Origin: Oscillospiraceae bacterium
Lineage (GTDB): Bacteria; Bacillota; Clostridia; Oscillospirales; Ruminococcaceae
Length of the DNA stretch: 64,000 nucleotides
NCBI GenBank assembly: GCA_017460835.1
Contig: JAFUAD010000012.1
Span: forward strand, 1 to 64,000
Direction: 5' to 3'
The notes beneath the pieces are model-generated. The model worked only from the letters and a program-made list of their open reading frames with translations, ran no database searches and was not told where the DNA came from. The stretch's first letter is position 1. Each line of letters starts with the position of its first letter. Made by a program: the position numbers and the translations under genes. Below are positions 50,748 through 59,145 of the stretch, in pieces.

Positions 50748-50951
50748 TTGTAGAAACCCTCCCGTTTTTTTAATATATAACCGGAGCCAGTACGAGCCCC
50801 GCATTATATCCTTCTCTGACAAACAGCATACCCGTAAAGCTCCGGCCGGCTGAGCAAGCCCGTGCACTGCCCGCGGCGTACCCGGATTATACTATTTGTA
50901 TTATTATGTTGAGATTCTACTCCCGGAATGGCGCAGATTCTCACTGATTAC
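50748..50951 (-). promoter_or_regulatory. 5' leader of the GH9 mRNA
   Basis: About 200 nt separate the predicted transcription start from the GH9 ATG. I see short palindromes but no riboswitch or terminator that I recognise. The further stretch 50981-51210 between the divergent promoters shows nothing else distinct. Confidence 0.4.
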
Positions 50952-50980
50952 ATTATAATACAACTTTGAATTCTTGTAAA
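50952..50980 (-). promoter_or_regulatory. Sigma-A promoter of the GH9 gene
   Basis: On the minus strand TTTACA (50975-50980) and TATAAT (50952-50957) are 17 bp apart. Transcription would start near 50945. Confidence 0.83.
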
Positions 50981-51210
50981 GTCCTTTTTGAAACTTTGTA
51001 GGAACTGTAAAATACTGTGCATGTTTCTTGTGCAGGTTTACCAAATTTTGATTTGTCCGATCTGAGCCGCAGGCCGCAGGGAATCCAGTGCGTAAAGTTG
51101 TATATCCGACATTTTCCGCAATATTTTACTATGAGTTGTAGATTCCGTGCGCGGGAGCGGAGCGTGCCGAAAAAATTTCGGTTATTTTTGCGAATCGGCG
51201 CAATTCGCAC

Positions 51211-51239
51211 TTGACAATTCCGATATTATATGGTATAAT
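51211..51239 (+). promoter_or_regulatory. Consensus sigma-A promoter of the symporter gene
   Basis: TTGACA (51211-51216) and TATAAT (51234-51239) are 17 bp apart, both perfect. The leader of about 75 nt has small palindromes GTCAC/GTGAC and GACG/CGTC before the ribosome site. Confidence 0.92.
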
Positions 51240-51321
51240 CGCTTTGTCACGTTAAAGCTGTGACGTTTGAAAGCGTCAAACCGCGAAAGCGGCACATCAT
51301 TCGGATCGGAGGATATTTCTC

Positions 51322-52914
51322 ATGTCAGCATCCCAAATCGTTACAACGATTGTTGTGGTGATTTATGCCGTCGTCATGGTCTCGATCGGCGTCATCACAT
51401 CAAAGAAAACCAAAAACGTCAATGACTTCGTCTTCGGCGGCAACAAGATCGGCCCGTGGATGACCGCATTCGCATTCGGCACCGCGTACTTCTCCGCCGT
51501 CGTATTCATCGGCTATGCGGGGCAGTTCGGCTGGGGCTACGGCATCTCCGCCGCATGGATCGGCGTCGGCAATGCGTTCATCGGCGCAACGCTCGCATGG
51601 GCGGTGCTCGGCAAGCGCACCCGCCTCATGACCAAGCACCTCGATGCGAAAACCATGCCCGATTTCTTCATGAAGCGCTACGGCAGCCCCTCGCTGAAAA
51701 CCGCCGCTGCCCTGATCGTGTTCCTGTTCATGATCCCCTACACCGCGTCGGTCTACAACGGGCTCTCCCGTCTGTTCGCAATGGCGTTCGATCTGAAATC
51801 TGCCCATGCATATGAATATGTGATGATCGCTATGGCAGTGCTCAGCGCGATTTACGTTGTCCTCGGCGGATACTCCGCAACGGCGGTCAACGACTTCATT
51901 CAGGGCATGATCATGCTCGTCGGCATCAGCGCAGTCGTCGTCTGCGTGCTGAATCACAACGGCGGCCTCACAAGCTCGATCGACCTGCTGAAAAATGTGG
52001 ACGGCGGCGACGGCAAGCTCGCGTCGCTCTTCGGCCCCGATCCGATCAACCTCTTCGGCGTCGTCATCCTGACCTCGCTCGGTACATGGGGTCTCCCGCA
52101 GATGACCCACAAGTTCTATGCGATCCGCGACGAGAAGGACATCAAGCGCGGCATGATCATCTCGACTGTGTTCTGCCTGGTCGTCTCCGGCGGATGCTAT
52201 CTGCTCGGCGGCTTCACCAGACTGTTCAACGCAACAAAGCCGGAGGAAGCAGTTGGCAAAACACTCGTCGGCACGCTTCCGAACGGCAAGCCGGAATTCG
52301 ACGCAATGGTGCCGAATATGCTGCAAGCCGCGCTCCCGGCAATCCTGATCGGACTGGTCGTGGTGCTGGTGCTGAGCGCCTCGCTCTCGACGCTCTCCGC
52401 GCTGGTTCTGACCTCCTCCACCACCCTGACGCACGACCTGATCCGCCCGGCAACCAAGGGCAAGATGGACGAGAAAAAGGAATTCATCACCATGCGTGTG
52501 CTGATCCTGTTCTTCCTGCTGATTTCCGTTGTCATCGCGATGAACAAGAATGCGACAATCACGACGCTGATGAGCTACTCGTGGGGCGCGCTCTCCGGCT
52601 CGTTCCTCGGCCCGTTCCTCTGGGGACTTTACAGCAAGAAGGTCTCGAAGGTCGCGGTATGGGTCAGCTTCGCGCTGGGCGTAATCACAACGAGCGCTCA
52701 TATGTGCATCTTCTCCTTCTTCCCGGAGCATTTCAAGGGTTTTGTCGATTGGGCAGCAGGCCTGAAGCTGAATCTTGCTTCCCCGATCAATGCCGGCGCG
52801 ATCCTGATGATCTGCTCGATCATTCTGGTTCCGCTGATCTCCCTGTTCACGAAATCCTGCGAGAAGGAAACCGTAGACAATGCCTTTGCGGCATATGAGA
52901 ATAAGAAGGCCTGA
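51322..52914 (+). CDS. Sodium:solute symporter (SSS family)
   Basis: The 530-residue protein has about thirteen membrane helices and the SSS pattern: VNDFVFGGNKIGPWMTAFAFGTAYFSAVVFIGYAG near the start and a YVVLGGYSATAVNDFIQGMIML core. It would use a Na+ gradient to import an organic solute; the substrate (sugar, amino acid, pantothenate or similar) cannot be told from sequence. A consensus promoter and GGAGGA site lie before the ATG. It is a single gene with its own terminator. Divergent from GH9, so it might import a product of fibre breakdown, but that is only a guess from position. Confidence 0.9.
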   Translation: MSASQIVTTIVVVIYAVVMVSIGVITSKKTKNVNDFVFGGNKIGPWMTAFAFGTAYFSAVVFIGYAGQFGWGYGISAAWIGVGNAFIGATLAWAVLGKRTRLMTKHLDAKTMPDFFMKRYGSPSLKTAAALIVFLFMIPYTASVYNGLSRLFAMAFDLKSAHAYEYVMIAMAVLSAIYVVLGGYSATAVNDFIQGMIMLVGISAVVVCVLNHNGGLTSSIDLLKNVDGGDGKLASLFGPDPINLFGVVILTSLGTWGLPQMTHKFYAIRDEKDIKRGMIISTVFCLVVSGGCYLLGGFTRLFNATKPEEAVGKTLVGTLPNGKPEFDAMVPNMLQAALPAILIGLVVVLVLSASLSTLSALVLTSSTTLTHDLIRPATKGKMDEKKEFITMRVLILFFLLISVVIAMNKNATITTLMSYSWGALSGSFLGPFLWGLYSKKVSKVAVWVSFALGVITTSAHMCIFSFFPEHFKGFVDWAAGLKLNLASPINAGAILMICSIILVPLISLFTKSCEKETVDNAFAAYENKKA

Positions 52915-52928
52915 ACATAATATGAAGC

Positions 52929-52962
52929 ATGCCCGGGAGCATAACGCTTCCGGGCATTTTTT
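52929..52962 (+). terminator. Terminator of the symporter gene
   Basis: The stem ATGCCCGG.AGC with GCT.CCGGGCAT (about 11 pairs) closes a small loop and is followed by six T. It lies 15 bp past the stop. Confidence 0.88.
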
Positions 52963-52978
52963 GTATGTTATCTGAAAA

Positions 52979-53878
52979 TCAGTGCTTCGTATTCCGCAGG
53001 GCGGCGGCTCTGCGGCTGCGGATATGCAGCAGCACAAACAGCACGATCATCACAAATCCCGCTGCAATGCCCCAGATCGCCATTCTCTCCGCAGCATGCG
53101 TCATCGTATACAGATAGCCGGTCACTGCGGCAAATACCTGATCGGTCTTCACGGCAAACCGGTCAAACCATTTTGTTCGGGTCAGCCAGACCGCCGGCAC
53201 CAGCAGCAGCACCGATGCGATGATGACCGCAATGCCGCCCCAGTAAAAGCCGTGTCTGCCCTCGGCGTGATTGGTCATGAACAGGAACAGCGCGATCAGC
53301 AGCGTGATGAGCCCGGAGCCGACCGCCAGAAAGCCCGACCATTTCAGAATGCGCTGTGCCTTTTGCAGCGCCTTTGCATCATACAGCGCCCCGAAGCGGT
53401 ACACATCGCAGCTGTCCTTGATCTCCTGCTTTGCCGCTGTCATCGCATTCTTGACGGCAAGCTCATAGCCCGCATCCTTCTCGACGCCGTGTTCATCTGC
53501 ATATGCAGAAAGAAACGCGCGCATGTCCGTTTCCAGTACCGAAAAATCGGGATTAAAGCTGGCATCGGCATTTCTGCCGTTCAGGTAGCCAAAGCCGTTC
53601 CGGATCGACTCCTGAATCATTTTGTCGCAGTTTTCGGCCGTGATCGTATTCTCATAAACGGAAAGCGGGATCCCGGTTGCATTTTCCAGATCGGTGAACC
53701 GCTGCGTCAGGGATACATGAACCCTCTCCGCAAGGTTCTTTTCCTGTGCGATGTTCAGCGCGGTGTCGGTATCGAGCCCCTTGAAGCAGAGCAGCATCAG
53801 ACAGCCGGTCACCAGCAGGGAGAAGATCAGCAGAACCGTCAGCAGCACGCTGATCAGATAAATATGCGGTTTTTTCAT
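52979..53878 (-). CDS. Membrane protein of the sortase operon, function unknown
   Basis: The 299 residues have one helix at the N terminus (6-32), an extracytoplasmic helical region of about 145 residues, then three more helices (about 185-205, 215-237 and 268-286) ending in a basic tail. I do not recognise the family. It starts 21 bp after the sortase-like gene on the same strand, so it is the last gene of the operon. The N-terminal helix followed by an outside domain recalls sensor or assembly proteins, but no role can be assigned. Confidence 0.65.
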   Translation of the reverse strand: MKKPHIYLISVLLTVLLIFSLLVTGCLMLLCFKGLDTDTALNIAQEKNLAERVHVSLTQRFTDLENATGIPLSVYENTITAENCDKMIQESIRNGFGYLNGRNADASFNPDFSVLETDMRAFLSAYADEHGVEKDAGYELAVKNAMTAAKQEIKDSCDVYRFGALYDAKALQKAQRILKWSGFLAVGSGLITLLIALFLFMTNHAEGRHGFYWGGIAVIIASVLLLVPAVWLTRTKWFDRFAVKTDQVFAAVTGYLYTMTHAAERMAIWGIAAGFVMIVLFVLLHIRSRRAAALRNTKH

Positions 53879-53899
53879 GATATGTCCTCCTCCCCTCCG

Positions 53900-54715
53900 T
53901 CAGCCCTCGGCGGGCGCATAGAACTGCTTTTTGACCGGTACGCAGCGGACGCCGACGCGCATTTCGGAGCTGCCGAGCACCTGCGGCTGGCAGGTGTAGA
54001 GCGTCAGATACTCCTCCTCGGTCACGGCAATATACTTTTTGTCGCTCTCCTTGAAGGTGATCTGCTCGTTTACGCGGTAGGTGAAGCAGCCGTAGAGCGT
54101 GTAGATCGTGATTTCATCGCCGGGCTTCAGCTTTTCGAGATCGGAGAAGAAGGTATTGACATGCGCATCAATGACCGCATTGCCCGCCTCGCCGATGATC
54201 GCGGACTGCGTGGACTGGCAGGCGCCGCGTGCGAGCAGCTCGGAGGTGACGCCGTAATAGACGCCGACCGTCAGGTCGATCGACGGCGCGGTAAGCTGTG
54301 CATACTGCTCGCCGAAGGTCGGGTAGGTGATCTTGCCGGTCTCATAGGTCGTGCCGCTGACATCGGTGCTGATCTCCAGCTCCCGGATATTGAGCCCCGC
54401 GGACTGCGACTGCGTTTTGAGGTTGTCCATGAACGCGAGGTTCAGGTACTTTTGCAGCGAATGCGTCGGCGCGAGCGAATAGCACAGCACGAGAATGCTG
54501 CCCGTCAGCACCAGCAGCAGCAGCGGAGTCAGCGTGTAGGCAATCCAGTATTTCCGCTTCTTCGGCTTGGATTTGGACTTGGCTGCCTTTTTCTTTTCTT
54601 CCTTTTTATCTTCTTTCTTTTCTTCTGTATGGTCTGCTTCGGTGACGATTTCCGTTTCCTCGGCAGATTTGCCTTCGGCGGCGGTGATTTCTTCCGGTTT
54701 TTTGGTTTCAGCCAT
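53900..54715 (-). CDS. Sortase-like transpeptidase
   Basis: The 271 residues have a charged Lys/Glu-rich cytoplasmic N terminus (1-55), a membrane helix (about 57-80) and an extracytoplasmic sortase fold. The catalytic triad is visible: His in AVIDAHVNTFF near 186, Cys in YLTLYTCQP near 240, and Arg in SSEMRVGVRC near 253. Substrate-loop features suggest a class C/D-like enzyme that anchors proteins to the wall or to each other. ATG at 54715 is preferred (AAGGAG 10 bp upstream); an ATG 9 bp earlier is too close. It overlaps the surface-protein gene by 8 bp. Confidence 0.82.
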   Translation of the reverse strand: MAETKKPEEITAAEGKSAEETEIVTEADHTEEKKEDKKEEKKKAAKSKSKPKKRKYWIAYTLTPLLLLVLTGSILVLCYSLAPTHSLQKYLNLAFMDNLKTQSQSAGLNIRELEISTDVSGTTYETGKITYPTFGEQYAQLTAPSIDLTVGVYYGVTSELLARGACQSTQSAIIGEAGNAVIDAHVNTFFSDLEKLKPGDEITIYTLYGCFTYRVNEQITFKESDKKYIAVTEEEYLTLYTCQPQVLGSSEMRVGVRCVPVKKQFYAPAEG

Positions 54716-55517
54716 CGGTGTCATGCTCCTTTCCAGTATCCTTCTGTCTGCCGCAGAGCGCGATCATGAGAATGCCGCCCAGCGCGAGCAGGCATGCCGC
54801 TGCGGAGAGCAGCAGCGGAACCGTCAGATTCCAGCCGGTCGCATCGGCGCTCAGCCCGAGCGAGGTGACGTCGATCAGCCTGCCGTCACTGTCATGCACC
54901 GTGATCTCCACATTTCCGCCGGAGGTATCCCCGACGCTGACATGCAGGCCGATATCTGTGCCGAAATCCGCCATACCGGCGGCAACATCGGCTTTTTTCT
55001 CCGGCTCAAGCTGATTGTAGATGCTCTTGCGGTCTGCCGGAGAGAGCGTTGCAATGAACGCGACGCGCTCCTCATAGGGAAGCTGCCCGATATACGCCTT
55101 CTTCTCCTCCAGTGTCATCTCGGAGAAGGGCTTTTCCGGCTGAACGGAGGGTTCATAGGCCGGCTCGCCGCCCTCGGCAGGCAGCGTGATCTCGTAATAG
55201 TCAATGATATCCTGCGGGTCGATCAGGAACTCCTCCGCGATCACGGAAACAACATATTTTACGCCGTTTTCGTGAATCAGCGTCACCCATTCGCCGTAGG
55301 TGCGGTAGGTTCCGCCGAGTGCCATGCCGGCTTCATCGTGAACCGCGTTTTCATACTGCGTCTTGGCATCGCGGATCATGGCCTCGGTCGTGCCGACATC
55401 ACGCATTGCCTGATAGACATCCTCAACGGTTTCCGCATGCGCATGCAGAGTACCCGCGCAGAGCAGAACCGCTGCCGCCGCGCCGGAGCAGATCCCCGCG
55501 CAGAGCCGGATGCTCAT
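54708..55517 (-). CDS. Surface protein of the sortase operon (paralogue 2)
   Basis: The 269 residues have a signal peptide (1-28), an outside domain, a C-terminal membrane helix (about 225-250) and a charged tail. It is a clear paralogue of the gene upstream: ETVEDVYQAMRDVGTTEAMIRDAKTQYENAVHDEAGM resembles SVEDVYNAMRRIGMPESMVQDAKTQFQNTSHDAEGM. Both carry the phrase MTLEEKKAYI/MTLDEKKAYV and TGWNLTVP/TGWDLTVP before the helix. No LPXTG-type sorting signal is seen. ATG 55517 overlaps the upstream stop by 4 bp (ATGA). Function unknown. Confidence 0.72.
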   Translation of the reverse strand: MSIRLCAGICSGAAAAVLLCAGTLHAHAETVEDVYQAMRDVGTTEAMIRDAKTQYENAVHDEAGMALGGTYRTYGEWVTLIHENGVKYVVSVIAEEFLIDPQDIIDYYEITLPAEGGEPAYEPSVQPEKPFSEMTLEEKKAYIGQLPYEERVAFIATLSPADRKSIYNQLEPEKKADVAAGMADFGTDIGLHVSVGDTSGGNVEITVHDSDGRLIDVTSLGLSADATGWNLTVPLLLSAAACLLALGGILMIALCGRQKDTGKEHDTDG

Positions 55518-56374
55518 TGCGCATCCTCCTCCCGGTGCTTTCTGCCAAGCAGCGCAATCCACACGAATCCGCCCGCAGAGAGCAGAACCGCGCCCGCCGA
55601 AACCAGAACCGGAACCGTCAGATCCCAGCCGGTTTCATCGACGCCGCCGCCGAGCGATGCCGAATCAATCAGCGTGCCGTCGGAATTGCGGACAGAATAG
55701 CTGATGCCGTTGCCGCCGCCGATCGAATCGACGGAGACATGCATGCCGAGCTGCTCGCCCGCCTGAATGAATCCCTGCATGACATTTGCCTGCGCGTCGG
55801 GATCCATCTGCTTGATGATGCTGTTGCGCTCGGAGGTCGAGAGGCCGGCGACAAACGCTGCGCGCTCCTCCTCCGGCAGGCTCGCGACATACGCCTTTTT
55901 CTCGTCGAGCGTCATGGAGGTAAAGGGCTTGTCTGTCGTGACAGAGGGCTGTGTCGTCGTGATGGCCGTCGTCGCGGTGGTCGCGGAGGAACCTGTCCCC
56001 TGCGCATCCGTACCGGTCGTCGGCGGAACGGTCGCGGTCTCATAGCTCTTTTTGAGCTGGTCGCCGGTGAGATCAAACTGCTTTGCAACCTCATCCCAGA
56101 TGTCGTCCTGATAAATCTCCACCATATCCGCCCAGATATCGTAGGTGTAATAGGTGTTGTTGATGGTCATGCCCTCGGCATCGTGCGAGGTGTTCTGAAA
56201 CTGCGTTTTCGCATCCTGCACCATAGATTCCGGCATGCCGATCCTGCGCATGGCATTGTAGACATCCTCCACACTGCCGGAGGCGCCGGCGTGCAGCGTG
56301 CTGCCTGCTGCGAGCAGAAGCGATGCGCCCGCAGATGCCGCAAATGTAATCAAACGCTGTATCTTCTTTTTCAT
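55514..56374 (-). CDS. Surface protein of the sortase operon (paralogue 1)
   Basis: The 286 residues have a signal peptide (about 1-32), an outside domain with a Thr/Ala-rich linker (about 115-145), a C-terminal helix (about 250-272) and a basic tail (GRKHREE). It is homologous to the next gene along most of its length. First gene of the four-gene operon paralogue 1, paralogue 2, sortase, membrane protein. No sorting motif is visible, so the sortase may use a non-standard signal or act on other proteins. Promoter at 56463-56491. Confidence 0.72.
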   Translation of the reverse strand: MKKKIQRLITFAASAGASLLLAAGSTLHAGASGSVEDVYNAMRRIGMPESMVQDAKTQFQNTSHDAEGMTINNTYYTYDIWADMVEIYQDDIWDEVAKQFDLTGDQLKKSYETATVPPTTGTDAQGTGSSATTATTAITTTQPSVTTDKPFTSMTLDEKKAYVASLPEEERAAFVAGLSTSERNSIIKQMDPDAQANVMQGFIQAGEQLGMHVSVDSIGGGNGISYSVRNSDGTLIDSASLGGGVDETGWDLTVPVLVSAGAVLLSAGGFVWIALLGRKHREEDAQ

Positions 56375-56462
56375 GCTGTATTCCTTTCCCGTCGGTCAGA
56401 AAAAGCCCGGCCGCGTTCCGCTTCCGGACATACGGATGATCTGCATTATGCAAATCATCTTC

Positions 56463-56491
56463 AGTATACCATAAGAATCAAAAAAAATCAA
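56463..56491 (-). promoter_or_regulatory. Promoter of the sortase/surface-protein operon
   Basis: On the minus strand TTGATT (56486-56491) and TATACT (56463-56468), with an extended TG, are 17 bp apart. Transcription starts about 80 nt before the ATG at 56374. Confidence 0.72.
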
Positions 56492-56546
56492 GAAGCCCCC
56501 GCCGTTTTCACCTGTTTTTCAGATTTTCCGCTCCCGCCCCGGAAAG

Positions 56547-56579
56547 AAAAGCCCGGAAGCGCTGTGCCTCCGGGCTTTT
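56547..56579 (-). terminator. Terminator after the zinc-ribbon membrane protein
   Basis: AAAAGCCCGGA and TCCGGGCTTTT form a long stem with small internal mismatches around CAGCGC. The T run is on both sides, so it also acts in the other direction. It lies about 20 bp past the stop at 56600. Confidence 0.85.
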
Positions 56580-56599
56580 GTGTCATATGATGCTGCGCA

Positions 56600-57478
56600 T
56601 TACTGCACGGGCTGTACGGGCACGGCAGGCTGCTGTGCCTGCGGCTCCTGCTTTGTCCTGCTGCGGAAGATGCAGCAGACAACCACGGCGGCAATGCTGA
56701 GGATCAGCGTGATCCACGCCTGCGGTGCGATTGTCATAATGTCCTTTCCGTTCTGGAGCGCTGCATACAGTCCTGTGCTTCTTGTGGCGTTATTCTGCTT
56801 CAGATCGTTCATCTGGCCTGACACTATGAGAACCGCTGCAACGCCGACGATCTTGGAAATGAGAACCCAGATGCTCGTGGTTTTCATTCGCTTCCATGCC
56901 CAGTCCTCTTTTTTCCGGCAGATATGAACCAATGCCGCGATCTGGAAAAACGCCGCAATAAAGACTGTGATGCCCGAGACAACCATCGTGACAATGAAGG
57001 CGGCGTTTACTCCCCCTCCTCCGCTCAGATCATTCATGAACTCAGCGGTTGCATAGCCGGTACTCTGATAGTAGAGACCCGCCTTGTCGTTCGCATCGGG
57101 ATACAGCTTGTATGCCTCATTATCGTTCAGCAGCGTCTCCGTAATGGAATAGGAATTATAATTATATCCGCCCTTTTCGACGAATTTATCCATTTTCCCG
57201 TCCGGCTTCCCGATAAACTTGAACATGGTTCCCGTAAAGAGCCCCTGCACAAGGAAGCCGATGCACAGCAGCATCACTACCGCGATTATCAGGTTCACCG
57301 TGTTCGTCTGTACGGGTGCCTGAGGCGGTGCGCCGTAGGGCATCGGAGCCGCGGGCGGTACGGGCTGTGCCGGCTGAACCGGTGCTGCGGGCTGTGCAGC
57401 AGCCGCAAGGCTTGCGCCGCATTCCTTGCAGAATGCAGTGCTGTCAGCAGTTTCTTTTCCGCAATTCGGACAAATCAT
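56600..57478 (-). CDS. Zinc-ribbon membrane protein of unknown function
   Basis: The 292 residues begin with a zinc ribbon (CPNCGKETADSTAFCKECG, 3-21), a Pro/Ala-rich linker (about 28-58), then four hydrophobic segments (about 60-85, 155-185, 205-225 and 250-272), ending in a Gln/Pro-rich tail. This zinc-ribbon plus TM layout is common in Clostridia, but no function is established. ATG 57478 has GGGAGGA just upstream. A T-rich run precedes a TATAAT near 57535, which may be its promoter, with a poor -35. Confidence 0.72.
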   Translation of the reverse strand: MICPNCGKETADSTAFCKECGASLAAAAQPAAPVQPAQPVPPAAPMPYGAPPQAPVQTNTVNLIIAVVMLLCIGFLVQGLFTGTMFKFIGKPDGKMDKFVEKGGYNYNSYSITETLLNDNEAYKLYPDANDKAGLYYQSTGYATAEFMNDLSGGGGVNAAFIVTMVVSGITVFIAAFFQIAALVHICRKKEDWAWKRMKTTSIWVLISKIVGVAAVLIVSGQMNDLKQNNATRSTGLYAALQNGKDIMTIAPQAWITLILSIAAVVVCCIFRSRTKQEPQAQQPAVPVQPVQ

Positions 57479-57606
57479 AAACAGTCCTCCCAATCTGGTA
57501 AATTTCATTCAGCGAAATCATGATTTCACCTTATTATACTATACTATCAAAAAAAAAAAACGGTGATAATTCTGTGACGGTTTTGTGAAATATGAAAAAT
57601 ATAAAT

Positions 57607-57636
57607 AAAAACCGGCAATTTTGAATCGCCGGTTTT
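57607..57636 (-). terminator. Terminator after the carbamoylputrescine amidase-like gene
   Basis: AAAACCGGC.ATT and AAT.GCCGGTTTT form a stem with one mismatch and a small loop; runs of A and T flank it on both sides. It begins 9 bp beyond the stop at 57645 and ends the ATP synthase transcript. Confidence 0.85.
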
Positions 57637-57644
57637 ATCCATTT

Positions 57645-58526
57645 TTATCTTGCCGTAATATCGCCGTAGCACTCCGGCCGGCGGTCGCGGAACAGCCCCC
57701 AGTCGAGCTTTTCCTGTGCGATTTTGTCAAGATCGTAGGTGTGCAGCAGAACGGTCTCGTCGCTGCGGGAGGCCTGTGCTGCGATCGCGCCGGTCTCCGT
57801 CGTCAGAAAGGACGAGCCGTAGAATTGCAGCGCCGATTCCTGCATTCCGTTTTCGGGGCAGGGCGTCACGCGCTCCAGCCCGACGCGGTTTGCTGCGATC
57901 ACCGGTGTCAGGTTGCCCGCGGCATGCCCCTGCATGCAGGTCTGCCAGTGCGGGGCGCTGTCGGTATCGAGAATCGGCTCGGAGCCGATCGCCGTCGGGT
58001 AAAACAGCAGCTCTGCGCCGTTCAGCACAAGCGACCGCGCGGTCTCCGGGAACCACTGATCCCAGCAGATGCCGACGCCGATCACCGCATAGCGCGTTTT
58101 CCATGTCAGAAAGCCGGTGTTGCCGGGTGAAAAATAGAATTTCTCCTGATAATAGTGGTCATCCGGGATATGCGTTTTCCGGTAGACGCCGAGCAGCGAG
58201 CCGTCCGCGTCGATCACCGCCGCGGAATTGAACAGGCGGTTTCCGTCGCGCTCATAAAAGCTCACCGGCAGCACGACCGCGAGCTCCTCTGCGAGCGCCA
58301 TGCAGCGGCGCACCGCGGGATTCTCGTCGGTTTTCTGCGCAAATGCGTAATATTCATAGCGGCGCTCCTGACAGAAATACTGCCGCTCAAACAGCTCGGG
58401 CAGCAAAATGATCTGCGCGCCCTCTTTCGCTGCCCTCCGGATTGCACGCTCTGCCTTCGCAAGGCTCTCCGCCGGGTTTTCGCTGCATGCCATCTGCACC
58501 GCAGCAACCGTTACCTCTCTGCTCAT
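57645..58526 (-). CDS. aguB: N-carbamoylputrescine amidase-like nitrilase-family enzyme
   Basis: The 293-residue amidohydrolase is most like AguB, which splits N-carbamoylputrescine to putrescine. The catalytic Glu is in ILLPELF (near 42), Lys in YRKTHIPDDHYYQEKFYFSPG (near 116), and Cys in GVGICWDQWFPE (near 154). FYPTAIGSEP and PHWQTCMQGHA are also typical. The agmatine deiminase partner is not in the window. It starts 8 bp past atpD, at the end of the ATP synthase operon, where it has no obvious role. Confidence 0.85.
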   Translation of the reverse strand: MSREVTVAAVQMACSENPAESLAKAERAIRRAAKEGAQIILLPELFERQYFCQERRYEYYAFAQKTDENPAVRRCMALAEELAVVLPVSFYERDGNRLFNSAAVIDADGSLLGVYRKTHIPDDHYYQEKFYFSPGNTGFLTWKTRYAVIGVGICWDQWFPETARSLVLNGAELLFYPTAIGSEPILDTDSAPHWQTCMQGHAAGNLTPVIAANRVGLERVTPCPENGMQESALQFYGSSFLTTETGAIAAQASRSDETVLLHTYDLDKIAQEKLDWGLFRDRRPECYGDITAR

Positions 58527-58533
58527 AGTTCCC

Positions 58534-59145
58534 TCAATTCTTCGTTGCCTTGATAATCTTCATGCGGGTGAATTCCTCGCGCTCCTTGTCCTCCAGCGCA
58601 TCCGAAATCGTCCGGATGATCTGCGTATAGCGCGGGATCAGCACCTCCTTCAGCGCATTGGCGCGGCGCTGTGTCGCGGAAATCGCCGTCGCGAGGCGGA
58701 ATACCCCGGTATCTACCTCTGCCAGCATCAGCGTCATATTCCGCACCTTGATGAACGCGGCATAGGCCTCGTCAAGCTGCACATTGGTATCGAGAAAGCC
58801 GTAGGGGATATCCGACGGCATCTCATCCTCATGCGTGATAATCGGAATCTCTACGCCCATGACCGTCCGCGTCGCGATCGCAACGGACTGATCGACCGGC
58901 ACCGCATTCGCAAAGCGGTCGGCAACACCGAGCGTGATATTCGCCTCCTGCAATCTTGCATACGCCAGCTCATAGGTCTTTTCGATCGAGCCGCGCAGCT
59001 CCTTTGCACGGTCCACAAGCTGCATCAGCTCGCGCACCAGCACATTCCGCTTCCGGTCCATGAGGTCATAGCCGAGCTTGCTCAGCGCGAGCGAGCGCTT
59101 TGCCGCAATCAGATTTCCTTTCGTCGGGAATACCTGATCAGCCAT
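58534..59145 (-). CDS. atpD: A/V-type ATP synthase subunit D
   Basis: The 203 residues match the central-stalk subunit D: FPTKGNLIAAKRSLALSKLGYDLMDRKRNVLVRELM at the start and an alpha-helical coiled coil throughout, ending near RRANALKEVLIPRYTQIIRTISDALEDKEREEFTRMKIIK. It turns with the rotor and couples A3B3 to the membrane ring. The ATG overlaps the atpB stop by 8 bp. Confidence 0.95.
   Translation of the reverse strand: MADQVFPTKGNLIAAKRSLALSKLGYDLMDRKRNVLVRELMQLVDRAKELRGSIEKTYELAYARLQEANITLGVADRFANAVPVDQSVAIATRTVMGVEIPIITHEDEMPSDIPYGFLDTNVQLDEAYAAFIKVRNMTLMLAEVDTGVFRLATAISATQRRANALKEVLIPRYTQIIRTISDALEDKEREEFTRMKIIKATKN

Noticed and set aside
47763..50753. A 996-residue open frame on the plus strand opposite GH9
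   Set aside because: It is the antisense of a clear GH9 gene, arising from biased codon use. It has no domain, no signal and no ribosome site.
51400..53037. A 545-residue minus-strand frame opposite the symporter
   Set aside because: Shadow of the SSS symporter, rich in Arg, Asp and Gln with no membrane or domain pattern; it also crosses a terminator.
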